A stretch of 64,000 nt of DNA from Diphasiastrum complanatum. Taxonomy: Eukaryota > Streptophyta > Lycopodiopsida > Lycopodiales > Lycopodiaceae. How positions within the stretch are numbered: the first letter of the stretch is position 1; each line of letters opens with the position of its first letter. A program made the translations under genes and the position numbers. Shown one piece after another: positions 1 through 9,791 of this stretch. The notes beneath the pieces were generated by a model. The model was given only the letters and a program-made list of their open reading frames with translations, was not told the DNA's origin and did not search any database. The stretch is from the NCBI GenBank assembly GCA_029204225.1, contig CM055113.1, positions 3,239,194 to 3,303,193 on the forward strand, written 5' to 3'.

Positions 1-2575
1 GGCAAGTGATTTTTACCAAAGAAATCTTATCATGGACATGGTGACATTGCTACTATTGAGGATCCCTTGGCTGGTCTTCACTTCACATGCATACCAAAGG
101 ATCCATTCAACAAGTTTCACAAGCTCCTTAGTTGATCCAATACCTTACCAAGCTAGTTTTTGAGGAGGAATTTGGCAAAATCTAGCTTGTATACTTTGTA
201 TTTCTTGTATGAGAGTAAATCTCACACGTGTGGAGTATGTTCCCATGTGTGGAAAATAGTCAAAAGTAATTTAGTCACTCTTGAGTTAGGGGTACTTGAA
301 GTTTTAGAGGCATCTATCCAACAATTCACACACATTACATAAAAAAGATCACAATACTAGCTCATGTAGCAATAGTCTCCTCCTCTCCTACTATCCCTCC
401 GCAATACAAAAAATGAAAAGAGCAATGAAAGGAATGCTCTCTCTATTCCGATGAAAATGAATCTTCTCCTGAAGTCATGTGGAGTTATGAGGCTCTGAGC
501 AATTTCATTGTTTCCACGACTTTGGAGAAGCAAACGCATTGCCAAATATTGTCAAAGTTTTCGAAAATGTGTTCTTTGTTTCTATGCCCTTTATGTTTAG
601 AGGTGATTGTCTCCATTCATGGCTGCAACAGATTTTTATATATGGGTAGAGATTTACGGACTTGGACTAGGATGCTTCGAACATCAAATGTTGCATCTCC
701 TCATTTAGCCTGCACATGCTAGCCTTCACTTGAGGTGAATGCCTCAATTTTTTCTCTTCTAAAGTTGAAATCATTCTTCTTCTAAAGTTATGTGAAATTT
801 TGAGCAGAAGTTTATGTTATAGCTTCCAATAAAAAAAATACCAAGGCCTTGTATGAACTAGATCTAGAACTTCTAACTTTTAAACTTTTGTTAAATACCA
901 TGAAATGGAAGTCAAATATTGAAACCTACTACTGGAAAAAAAAATTTGTTGTTTATTTTTTAACATTGCAATTGTTGATTTACTTCCATAGATTGCAAAC
1001 ATTGCTAGCACCACTAAGATGCTTGGACTTTTAGTCGCAACTATTGTCAATTCTGTATACTTATTGCCAAGGTCTCTTTACATGCCAATTGAGATTGTAA
1101 ATGAATTTTTTCTTTGGTTATGTAGGTACTAACAGGAATGTCGTAGATTAGATTGGTGGAATGCCAAATGTTTGGTCTCGGAAACTGGCTGTATTTATAA
1201 GTGTGGGTGGAGGTTTTTGAGAGCATGATGGGTGAAGTAGAGGGCATAGACGTGACTAAAAAAATTGTAATCATGTCTCCGAAATAATTTGTGGTGGAGT
1301 TGAAAGGCTCTCATGAGAGTCATGAGCTACGATGGACCAACAAATCTATCACGAAGCGGTCTACGACAACAAGCTCCACATTCATAGTGGACATCAACAT
1401 GCAATCTGGGCAAGAGATGTAGATACTTGTGAATTCGGATTTGGATTTATATTTTTCCAAAACGATGTGTAAAAGATTATGCAAATGCCATCTCAGGCCA
1501 ATGAAAGCCTATAACAAGCTTTCATTCCCACAACAAAAACTTGTCAACTTATTAGATCCAAAGTTCGCCAGTCTCCTCACCTTGGATTTGCCCGCGTTTT
1601 GATCAACTTTCATTCAAAATTTGCCCCAAGAGAGAGGTGTGTGTGATAGTTCCCCTCCACTTATAAAATCAGCTGATCGGACTTAGAGTAGAGTTCTTCG
1701 GACAAAAAGCCTTTCTGCTAGAATTATGGCTCGATCCAACTTGTTACCAATCTCTAAAGAGGACCCTAGTATTTCCCCTTTGAGGAAAAACACAACTGAT
1801 ACTGGATATCACCCATGCTCAGTGATTTTTCAGTTTCGAAGGTGGCCGTCCCAAAATGAAGACCAACTGCTCCATAGAAGATCTCCCTTGAAATTGCCCT
1901 TTCCAACTTTTGACTTCCTGCTTGCGTCTGGTGGGCGTTGTCACAAATGAAACCAACCCAAGAAACAGGCTAGCCATCCATCCTTTGCAAACATTGAGTC
2001 GTTTTGTTGCCGTTCACGTGCGAGTACAAATCCTACAAATCCGCCCCACAGATTTTGTAGTCCTCTTTGTTTCATGGTATCAGCCTTCAAAAGAAAGGTT
2101 CCTTCTCGAGCCATCAGCTCCTTGTATCACAAGCAATCATGCAAACCAGACAAAGCACGAGTACTAAGACTCACCACGAATACATACAAGTAAGACACTC
2201 AGGCAGGTTTACTAACAAGTAACAAAGACAAGGTCCCCCTTTGAGATGGTCCTGCCAACGGACCTTTGCCTGGCCGCGCCCATACAAATCGATCACAGAA
2301 AGAGCCCACATAGGACACCCCGCCAACTATCCGTGCTTTCACCATTAAGCAGCACATTGCCTCAGTCACGCCCCACCACTTTTTGGTCGATAGCCCTTAT
2401 AGCTAAACGATCGGCAGCTATCCCGCACCGGCAGCTAACCACCCATGCTTTACACCCGAATTTGAGCAGCATCTCTGTATCAATGGTTAGCCCATACAGT
2501 TCGAATATGTCGCCCCGCACCCCACAAGGCACAGACCGTGCTTACACCAACCTAATGGCAACACACTGCCTCATC
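1..2575. repeat. Composite repeat, copy A (partner of 12533-15100)
   Basis: This stretch matches 12533-15100 almost base for base in the same orientation; I see scattered single-base differences, an extra 23-25 bases near 760-790 here and about 19 extra bases near 14225 in the other copy. Its right part (about 1485-2575) is the inverted internal region of the non-coding LTR element seen at 31.1-32.6 kb. Its left part is unrelated to that element and carries a CACACGTGTG palindrome at 221-233 of the kind seen in copia LTRs. No open frame here encodes a protein I recognise. The similarity stops near 2575, where this copy runs into copia sequence. Confidence 0.85.
1485..2575 (-). mobile_element. 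Internal fragment of the non-coding LTR element
   Basis: Read on the minus strand this matches the internal region of the LTR element at 31330-32600, including one unit of the GTGCTGCC...AAGCAC stem-loop repeat (here once, near 2330-2365, against four tandem units in the plus copy). No PBS or LTR is present in this copy because it is cut at about 2575. No protein is encoded that I can recognise. Confidence 0.7.
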
Positions 2576-3633
2576 TTCATCTTCATGTGAAAACTACTTT
2601 CAAACAAATCTTCCAAACTAATTAGATTCCATGAAACAAATTCAAATCTAATCAATGGCAAATGATCTTGGTAGATTATCTAGGATCTCCACCAAAAATT
2701 ACACCAACAGCTCACAAATTGAAATTTTTTTGGATCAAATGAATACCATGCATTAAATGTAGGTTCAGAGCTGCCCACACATGTGGACAGTACGGATTTG
2801 GACCCCTACCAAGTTTGGGATCAAATCTCCTCACCAAAATCAAGATTCTAGCTTGCCCTCTCAATACTAGTTTTTAGCACCAAAACTTGCTAAAAATGGA
2901 TTTGCATTAGATCAATGGCTTATGCTCTTGTACTTGGCTCTAATACCATGTGAAATTACTGTACTTTAGGACCATAAATGGATTTACAAAAGATCCACAA
3001 GAGTGATTAGATGCTTGCTTAACAATCTATCAGAAAACTAGACACAAAAAAGTTGATCTAGATTGGCAATTTGACAAATGACAAGCATTGATCAACATTG
3101 AAATCCGAGCCCACACTCATATACTACAGGCTGTAGTACGGCCTTCAACCTGAGAAACAGGTAGAAATTGATTTGGTTTCATTTGGATCACAAAAACTCA
3201 ATGTACATAGTGAACTAGCTTGAGATTGCCAATGAGCTATGAAAATTTTCTATCTTCTCACTATGGAGAGAGGGAATACATAGCAAATTCGACTTCCTTC
3301 TTGAAGTTAGGTGGATTTTCAGCATGTAATAAGGAAGTTAACTGACTCTCCTTGACCTAAAATGAAACCTTAGTCTATTTCCTAGAGTTATGCTTGGTAG
3401 GTACCTAGTTGGTCAAATTTTCACCTTAAACTTAGGTGTAGGTCCTATAAAGTAGGGATGACCACCAAATAGACATGACCAACTCTCTTGACTTGACCTA
3501 ACCTATATTAGGAGTGGGTTGCCACGTGGCATCTTGGCCTTACATGTGTGGAACCCAATTATACACAATATTTACAATGTTCCACATGGTCTTTGATCAA
3601 GCTAGATTTGCCAATTTTTGGCAATTCTTCACA
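2576..3633 (-). mobile_element. Ty1/copia 5' LTR plus leader, truncated
   Basis: On the minus strand an LTR of 685 bp spans 2949-3633: it starts TGTGAAGAATTGCC and ends GTAATTTCACA, so it has TG...CA ends extended to TGTGAA...TTCACA like the other copia LTRs here. A tRNA-like primer site follows directly at 2936-2948. 2576-2935 is untranslated leader; the coding part is lost where the element meets the composite repeat at about 2575. The right edge lies inside Helentron helicase sequence, so this element inserted into the Helentron; the expected target duplication (TTACT at 3634-3638) cannot be checked because the other end is missing. Confidence 0.75.
2936..2948 (-). promoter_or_regulatory. 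Primer-binding site of the copia LTR
   Basis: Minus-strand TGGTATTAGAGCC begins directly at the LTR end. It differs by one base from the TGGTATCAGAGC sites elsewhere in the window, which are complementary to the 3' end of plant initiator-Met tRNA. Confidence 0.75.
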
Positions 3634-3954
3634 TTACTGGAGCAGATGGCATTTTTCGGACTAGAACAATGACCTCTACAAAAGATATTGTATGGATACA
3701 ATTTGACAAGCATGAAATAGGTAAAAAAAACTCGAGAAAATTATAGACATATGTACAAAACCACTAACATAAACAAAATATGAACTCCAATACATCGACT
3801 TACGAAAGAATTTCAAATTGGCCAATCCGTATTTAATAAAATTACAAGAAAACAATTTCCAATCTGAATAGCAATAGCAAGAACAATACACCGAGCACAA
3901 GGTCTAACAATAACCGAACTAGCATTTAATCCCATAAAAGTTTCAAAACATGGT
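3634..3954 (+). pseudogene. Helentron (Helitron2) helicase C-terminus, broken
   Basis: Translation shows the end of a PIF1/RecD2-type superfamily 1 helicase. About 3636-3740 reads TGADGIFRT...KDIVWIQFDKHEIGKK, the segment that precedes the last motifs in Helitron helicases. About 3841-3954, in the frame of the downstream endonuclease, reads RKQFPI(stop)IAIARTIHRAQGLT and then KHGLIYTALTRV across the boundary, which are motifs V-VI (S/T-x-HRAQG and Y-T-A-L-T-R). Damage: a frameshift near the A-run at 3722-3730, a TAG/TGA between the segments, and a TGA at 3865-3867 where the motif expects arginine, consistent with CGA to TGA. Everything upstream (Rep domain, helicase motifs I-IV) is missing because of the copia insertion ending at 3633. 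Confidence 0.75.
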
Positions 3955-4743
3955 TTGATTTACACAGCTCTAACACGTGTTAAAAAACCAAAGAATTTAT
4001 ACATCACATCGCCATTAATTTCTGAACACTTTAAAATCGATATATCTGTCCAACAAGAAATGACACATCTCAAAACCACCGCAAAATGGACCTCCCATAT
4101 TCCGAATATGTATACATACACAAAAACACATCTTATTATTCAATCACTGAACACTAGATCATTATCTAAATACAAATACAGTATTCTAAATGACCATAAT
4201 CTAATGGCATCAGACATATTGTGTTTACAAGAAACACGAACCCCTCATCATGAACAACTTTTTGCAACAATCTTTGAAACCTTTTACAATTATGCTTTTA
4301 TAGGATCAACACTATTGTATTGTAAAACTCAACACCTTGAACACATTGAATTATGTAATACATTGCACACTGAAATCATTCATGCCACATTCACTTATAA
4401 AACCTACAGTATACACATACTTGCAATATACAGACAACCAAATTCTAGCATTTCCACATTTATTGAACAATTAAACACACTACTTACCAACATTCCAAAA
4501 ACCATGCCAATTGTTATAATTGGCGACATGAATATTGATACCTTAAGCATAAATACCAATTTCCAAAAACTTGCGTCCATTATGTTTCAACATAATATAC
4601 AACTAACTTTCAGACAAGTAACCACTATATATGGCACACACTTGGATCATGTCTGGACAAATATAAAAAATTCAAAAAATCTATCAGGATCTACATACGC
4701 TTATTGGTCGGATCATTCACCCATATATTACATATGTAATTAA
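3955..4743 (+). CDS. EEP-fold endonuclease domain of a Helentron, open 262 codons
   Basis: The first ~17 residues (YTALTRVKKPKNLYI) are the last helicase motif, so this frame is the C-terminal part of a helicase-endonuclease fusion, not a free-standing gene; the TTG at its start is only where the frame opens. The rest is an exonuclease-endonuclease-phosphatase domain: QSLNTRSL (Asn66), DILCLQE (Glu93), IYRQPNSS (157-165), VIIGDMNID (Asp191, Asn193), GTHLDHVW (Asp231) and WSDHSP (Asp253, His254). All expected catalytic positions are present. Endonuclease fused to a PIF1-like helicase is the mark of Helentrons. A LINE endonuclease is unlikely since helicase motif VI precedes it in frame and no reverse transcriptase follows. 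The domain has stayed open while the helicase has decayed. Confidence 0.8.
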   Translation: MIYTALTRVKKPKNLYITSPLISEHFKIDISVQQEMTHLKTTAKWTSHIPNMYTYTKTHLIIQSLNTRSLSKYKYSILNDHNLMASDILCLQETRTPHHEQLFATIFETFYNYAFIGSTLLYCKTQHLEHIELCNTLHTEIIHATFTYKTYSIHILAIYRQPNSSISTFIEQLNTLLTNIPKTMPIVIIGDMNIDTLSINTNFQKLASIMFQHNIQLTFRQVTTIYGTHLDHVWTNIKNSKNLSGSTYAYWSDHSPIYYICN

Positions 4744-4788
4744 AAAACCTTGAACAAAGTGCAATTTACCACTTATTGCAAAGGTAGG

Positions 4789-4810
4789 GCCTCGTGGCTT
4801 GCCACAAGGC
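4789..4810 (+). other. Probable Helentron 3' terminal hairpin
   Basis: GCCTCGTGGC, two loop bases TT, then GCCACAAGGC: a 10-bp stem with one C/A mismatch, 45 bases after the endonuclease stop codon. Helitron-type elements carry a short GC-rich hairpin just inside the 3' end. The exact end of the element is not certain; about 4811-4815 is likely. Confidence 0.55.
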
Positions 4811-4813
4811 ACT

Positions 4814-5868
4814 TGTTTATATAATGTCAAATAACTTCAAGTTTGAAGGCCTGTTTTTAACTTCTAAGAAAGTATTATGAAAGAGCTCATTAATTATTAC
4901 AATGACTGCAATATTTATGATTCTTGAGCAGTGAGAGATTGCAAAGCTAACAACTATATTCACTGAAAGAAGTAATTGTGGTTTTCAGATTTAATAATTC
5001 TGTGAGGCCTTTATATGATTTTATATAAGGAAAATGAACTAAACCCTATAACGGCCATAACTTTTGCATTTCAAGTCGGATTTAAATGAACTGAAAAGCA
5101 AAAGTGAGTAGAATCACGTGATGAATCTATTGTTGTTGAAAGAAATAGTTTTTGAATAACTGATCGGAGGTTACTAAGCTATCAGGTTTTTAATAAAGAA
5201 CAAGTCCTACAGTCGGATATATAATAAGTCTTTATTATACCTATATCAGCTTGTTGGAACATACAAGCTGAATATTATACCCAAAATTGTTGGAACACAC
5301 AATTTGGGATGTTACTTTGAAGATAAAAAAGAGGGAACATTGTTGAAACATACAATGTTGATGCCATACTGATACTTGTACTTGAGTGGTTTTAAATAAC
5401 GAAAATTGAGTAAATATACTATGAACTAATATAAAGATACTGGGAAACAAGGATGGGATGTCTGTTACTATAAATTGTTGAAACTTTCATCAAATCCCTG
5501 AACATGATCGTAGAAGCATACTCAATTTTCTATCAGAATTATACTATCAAGAATCAATTATCTATATATATATTAACATTGAGTACACATTAGATGAAGA
5601 GTGCTGGGCTACTGTAGATAGTGAGATTAGTGAAACTATTACTGGCTTGTTACCTGAAGGAAGCTTTTCTATTTTAGCCCCGTTACATTTATGAAGAGTT
5701 TGGAACACTCTTTTATATAAAATACGATGTATGCTATAAAGATTCAGGATTGACAGATAGAGAATCATTGATACTCGCGTAAAGTGAGATCTGATACTTG
5801 ATTTTGCTGATCTACCCCTTTGAACATTTCTAGTTAGTTCAATCCCTTGCTAGAAAATTATTTAACAT
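4814..5868 (+). mobile_element. Probable Ty3/gypsy 5' LTR
   Basis: A non-coding stretch ends ...TTTAACA followed after one base by a primer-site-like TGGTGTGTCTGCCAGGAGCC, and is followed by a Gag gene in the same orientation, so it is read as the 5' LTR. The right edge (5867-5868) is fairly supported; the left edge is a guess from a TG dinucleotide directly after the Helentron hairpin. No second LTR is in the window. It carries three stem-loops at 5247-5359. Confidence 0.45.
5247..5359. repeat. Three stem-loops with constant loop and varying stems
   Basis: Hairpin 1, 5247-5270: CAGCTTGT, loop TGGAACAT, ACAAGCTG. Hairpin 2, 5281-5308: CCAAAATTGT, loop TGGAACAC, ACAATTTGGG (one mismatch). Hairpin 3, 5336-5359: AACATTGT, loop TGAAACAT, ACAATGTT. 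The 8-base loop (TGRAACAY) and the four closing pairs TTGT/ACAA (hairpin 3: TTGT/ACAA) stay the same while the outer stem changes on both sides so that pairing is kept. Confidence 0.8.
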
Positions 5869-5888
5869 TGGTGTGTCTGCCAGGAGCC
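5869..5888 (+). promoter_or_regulatory. Probable gypsy primer-binding site
   Basis: TGGTGTGTCTGCCAGGAGCC lies one base after the CA that would end the LTR. It resembles the TGGYGYCxxTGCCGGG sites of some plant gypsy elements, but I cannot name the tRNA. Confidence 0.4.
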
Positions 5889-6208
5889 AAGATTTGAGAA
5901 GGGATAAGATTTGTATTTGATGGCCATTTATCCTCTCCCATGAAAAGTACAAATGATGGATTTTATTAAGATGAAAATTGTGCTACAAAATTTATAGGAT
6001 TTTATTCTACCAAGAATGAAAATGAACTCCAAAACAAATTGGGTGTTAAGATTTCTTTTATGATTGTGTGATTCTCTCTTTTAATTATTTTGAATGACTT
6101 AATATGGGTCTATTGAATGAATTCTACGATTTTGGGATCTATATTATCTTTTTGATATAATTGAAATATATAAGAGAGGTTTTTACTTATCTTGCAAAAA
6201 CAAGAACC

Positions 6209-8870
6209 ATGGATGATAGTTTGTTATATGAGCATTTTGGAAACATGGATGTGGAAGCTACACATCCACCATCCAATGAAGTAAATGTCATCTATCAACT
6301 CATTTCATGGGTATCTAGCATCATAATTGATGATGTGATTGATTTGAGAGAGAAACAATTGTTATATAAAGAGCGTCCTATAGCTTCTCAATTCCTTGAG
6401 TGTGATGAAAAGAGTTGTATACTCCAAGTTGATGAATATGAAAATTTTCAGAATAATAATCGTGAAAAGATACTAGATAACCCCCATATTCAAGAAGAAT
6501 TTGATACAACAAATCATGAACTATACCAATCATTGAGTGTGACAAGTGGATCCTCAATTATTGATTGGAAAGATTTTTCTTTTAATAAAGACTATTAGCA
6601 AAATCAAGATGAAAAGACTATTGATACCGATGAGGTGCTAATAGAAGATACAAATGATACAAAGACAAGTGATGATCACTCAATTGATAAAGAAGAGAAT
6701 TTGAGTTTTGTTGTTGAACTGACACACAATTATTTGGAGGAAATAACCCTTGAGGATAACATGATTAAAGATGGGATTGAAAACACAGATGATAATCTCC
6801 TATATGATAAGGCTCAACCATTACAGGGTGAAAATAAATTTGACGGTTATGAAAGTATAAAAAGAACTGGATTTGAAAATCTTCTAATGAATTGTAGTGA
6901 GCAAAAAGATTTGCTACCTTGTAGTAAGGAAAAACAAATGTTATTGTTCACTAAAGAGAGTGAAATGTTGCAAAGAATATGGTATATGAAATGGAAACCT
7001 ATTTACATGAAAAAGAGAGTAACGATTAAGAAATTATTATTACCCAATAATATTGGTTGGGATATGTTACAGGAGTTCAGAAAAATTTCTAGATATGACA
7101 TTATTGATATGTATCCTGACAACTTTGATTATGAGAATGAAACATATGGGATATGGTTAATGATAAATCTCAGGAAAATTATACTTCTAATACACATTTG
7201 ATAGGTTTTAATATGGATGATGATTCAAACATTAATTATATGAGTGAAGATCTAAGTGAAACAGTTCAAGCATCATATGAACAATGTGATCAACTAAATT
7301 CAAACAATTTTTGTATTGATCGTATCGATGATAATCATCATTGTGATATAGACCTTGATGCAATGAAATCCATAGTCAAGATAAAGGATTATATCAATTC
7401 TGATGATATCAACTATGGAAGTGTAGTGGATAATTCCCTGATCCAAGAAGAATATACTTTTGAAAAAAATGTCAACAAGATCTAAAAGAATATATAGTTG
7501 ATTATGATCGAGTATTGATAGAGGATGGTTTTGATAGTGATATTAGCATATATGAGAAAATTGATGAAGAGAATATCATATTATTAAATGATGACATATG
7601 TCATGAATGCAAAGAAAAAGAGAGACTTGGAAAGATATTAACTGATAATGAAGTTCTATGTCAAACTAAATTACATTTGAAAGAAAACAATGAAGAAGAG
7701 GATAACCTTTGTGAGGATGATTCCATAGACTTACAAGCGAGAGTTCTTGAAAAAACCATTGCTAAAGTAATGAATGAAAGGAGACAACCAATAAATATTC
7801 TGTATAACACTACTAGGTTGCCTAAGTTAAGGGGTTTGTTGCCAGAATGTAGTGGCACATTGAATGAGGATGTTGATAGACACATACAAGTGTTTAATAC
7901 ATTTTGCTTTATCAATAGAATATATGATCCTGGCCATGAACTAAGGTTGTTTGTTATGACTTTGAAGGGAGAAGCTATACATTGGTATCATAATTTACCT
8001 TTGGATTCCATTACTACTTTGGAGGAGATCTACACCCTATTTATTAAGCAGTTTAGACCTCCTTGTGATATAGCTGAGCTAGTATCTACATTGTCAACCA
8101 TGCAACAAAAACCAATGGAAACTATACAACAATATGCTCGTCATTTTAAAGAATTGGTTTTTCAAGTGAATAAAATGACTAACTTGTCTGAACTCATAAG
8201 ACTGTCTTTCTTTTTGATAGGATCAAAACATGATATTCAAATAAATGTTCGCCAATCTATTCCCTTTACTTTGGATGAGGCTATATGTAAAGCCAAAGCC
8301 ATTGAGCTAGCCATTTTAGTCACGGATCAGTGCCAACCTATAGTGATACCATTGGGAGAAAATGATACTATAGCAAGATGTCCATCCCACCTTTTAGATA
8401 AAGAAAATATGGAATTTGATGGAGTTCATTTCTCAATGATGAATCAACTATTGGATTTTAAAATAAATCCACCAGAACAAAATACTAGAATCTTGGATTC
8501 TAGATGTAGAAGTAGAAGTGCCAATACGGATATGGATGATATGAAAGAAATGTTGAAAAAGTGTATGGATAACATGGATAGAACTATATCTTCTTTATCT
8601 TCGGATGTGAAGCTTCTAAAAAGTCAACATCAATCTTTAAAAAGTGTGAAAATGGAAAATGAATCACTATCTCAAAATTGTTTGATGAAAGATAACATGA
8701 ACGATGATATGATGAACCATTTATATGGGTTTAATGAAGATACAAAACCTTCATTCTATTGTGGAAGATGTGAAGGAGCATGGTTAGTTGACAGAGGGAG
8801 GCATGGAAAAATAATGTTGAATGTTGATGATGATGACGGTTATCCAGATAACAAGTTTGATCATGGATAA
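6209..8870 (+). pseudogene. Ty3/gypsy-type Gag with long acidic N-terminus, broken
   Basis: The ATG at 6209 sits in ACCATGG and opens the frame MDDSLLYEHFGNMDVE. The product is in pieces: TAG at 6596-6598, a frame change near 7150-7200 and another at the A-run 7463-7469. The last piece (7515-8870, 451 codons) holds the Retrotrans_gag domain at about its residues 118-235 (ETI-QQYARHFKELV region, with GEAIHWYHNL and FIKQFRPP). Upstream lies a very acidic Asn/Asp/Glu-rich stretch of over 400 codons, unusual for Gag. The C-terminus has FYCGRC, the start of a zinc knuckle whose His and last Cys are missing, so the frame ends early. No protease, RT or integrase follows. The breaks lie partly in homopolymers, so sequencing error is possible for some of them. 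Confidence 0.75.
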
Positions 8871-8988
8871 GTTGATGGTCAGAAATTTTCCATCTTACCG
8901 TCTTTGATTTCCACTATGAGGTAAGGTGTATTAGTTGTTTTTAATTATTCTTATGTTTTCTAAGAAAAACTTTGAGAAATATATATAA

Positions 8989-9025
<37 letters not shown>

Positions 9026-9752
9026 TATTTTTTGCAGTTTATAAAGATTGAATGCTTAAGGCATATAAAAGTGATGTTTATTTTGAATTATAGAATTTGT
9101 AAGATTACAGCTTTTTATAGTAAAAAATAAAAAGAATAAAAAAATAATAATAATAATAAATAAAAAAAATTTGTGAGCACATACACTTTACACATGCATC
9201 GTTAAAGCACGATATGTTTGCATTCATTTGATAATGTTTTGAAAATTGCATTGCATTTCCCTATGCACACTGCATTTATTTGATGATAGGGGTGCAATGT
9301 TAACTACTTTTTCCAAATGGGCATGTTTGGTTGAATCAGAAGCATTTGGGGGGTCTGAGAGGTAAAATGAAGTTTTTGGGTGGAATAAAACATTACCAGT
9401 GGGGTGGTGAATGAGAAAAATTATTATAGTTTGAATCATCATGGAAATGCTCTGACCTTTTGAGAGTATTTGTGAGAACTTTTGAGTGATGAGTGAAAAA
9501 AAAATGAGTGGAGAGAAAATGATGAGTGTTTTCCATATATCTCCAACTAGTTTGAACATAGATTTAAAAATTGGATCTAGATTTTTCTGTGTGAGGAACT
9601 AGATATACTTGATCTTTAAGTTTCGATCTTTTAATCCGATCTATAGATGAAGAATGTGAGGATATACATATATTTGAGAGATTCAATACCTCATGAGACA
9701 AAAAGAGTCTGTAAGGAGAGGATAGGAATTTATTGAGAATGAAAATTGGAGC
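8871..9752. other. Non-coding, AT-rich; (TA)n tract
   Basis: Follows the broken Gag gene. Holds an interrupted (TA)n tract at about 8977-9028 and an A/T-rich low-complexity patch near 9120-9170. I see no gene, LTR edge or RNA gene here. Confidence 0.6.
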
Positions 9753-9791
9753 GGGGGGGGGGGGGGGGGGCGCACTTCTGAGGGTGCGCCC
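9753..9791 (+). repeat. G18 homopolymer followed by GC hairpin
   Basis: Eighteen consecutive G (9753-9770), then the hairpin GGGCGCAC (9768-9775), loop TTCTGAGG, GTGCGCCC (9784-9791). It marks the change from AT-rich sequence on the left to a GC-richer stretch on the right. Confidence 0.8.

Noticed and set aside
160-2590. Small open frames found twice (copies A and B of the composite)
   Set aside because: Their conservation follows from the recent duplication; the frames show no protein family, and the DNA is partly LTR-element interior in antisense.
3955-4743. EEP domain as a LINE (L1/R1-type) endonuclease or host AP endonuclease
   Set aside because: The frame begins with PIF1 helicase motif VI and no reverse transcriptase follows, which fits a Helentron instead.
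9753-9770. G18 tract as telomeric or assembly-gap filler
   Set aside because: No telomere repeat unit is present; an assembly artefact cannot be excluded but has no positive evidence.
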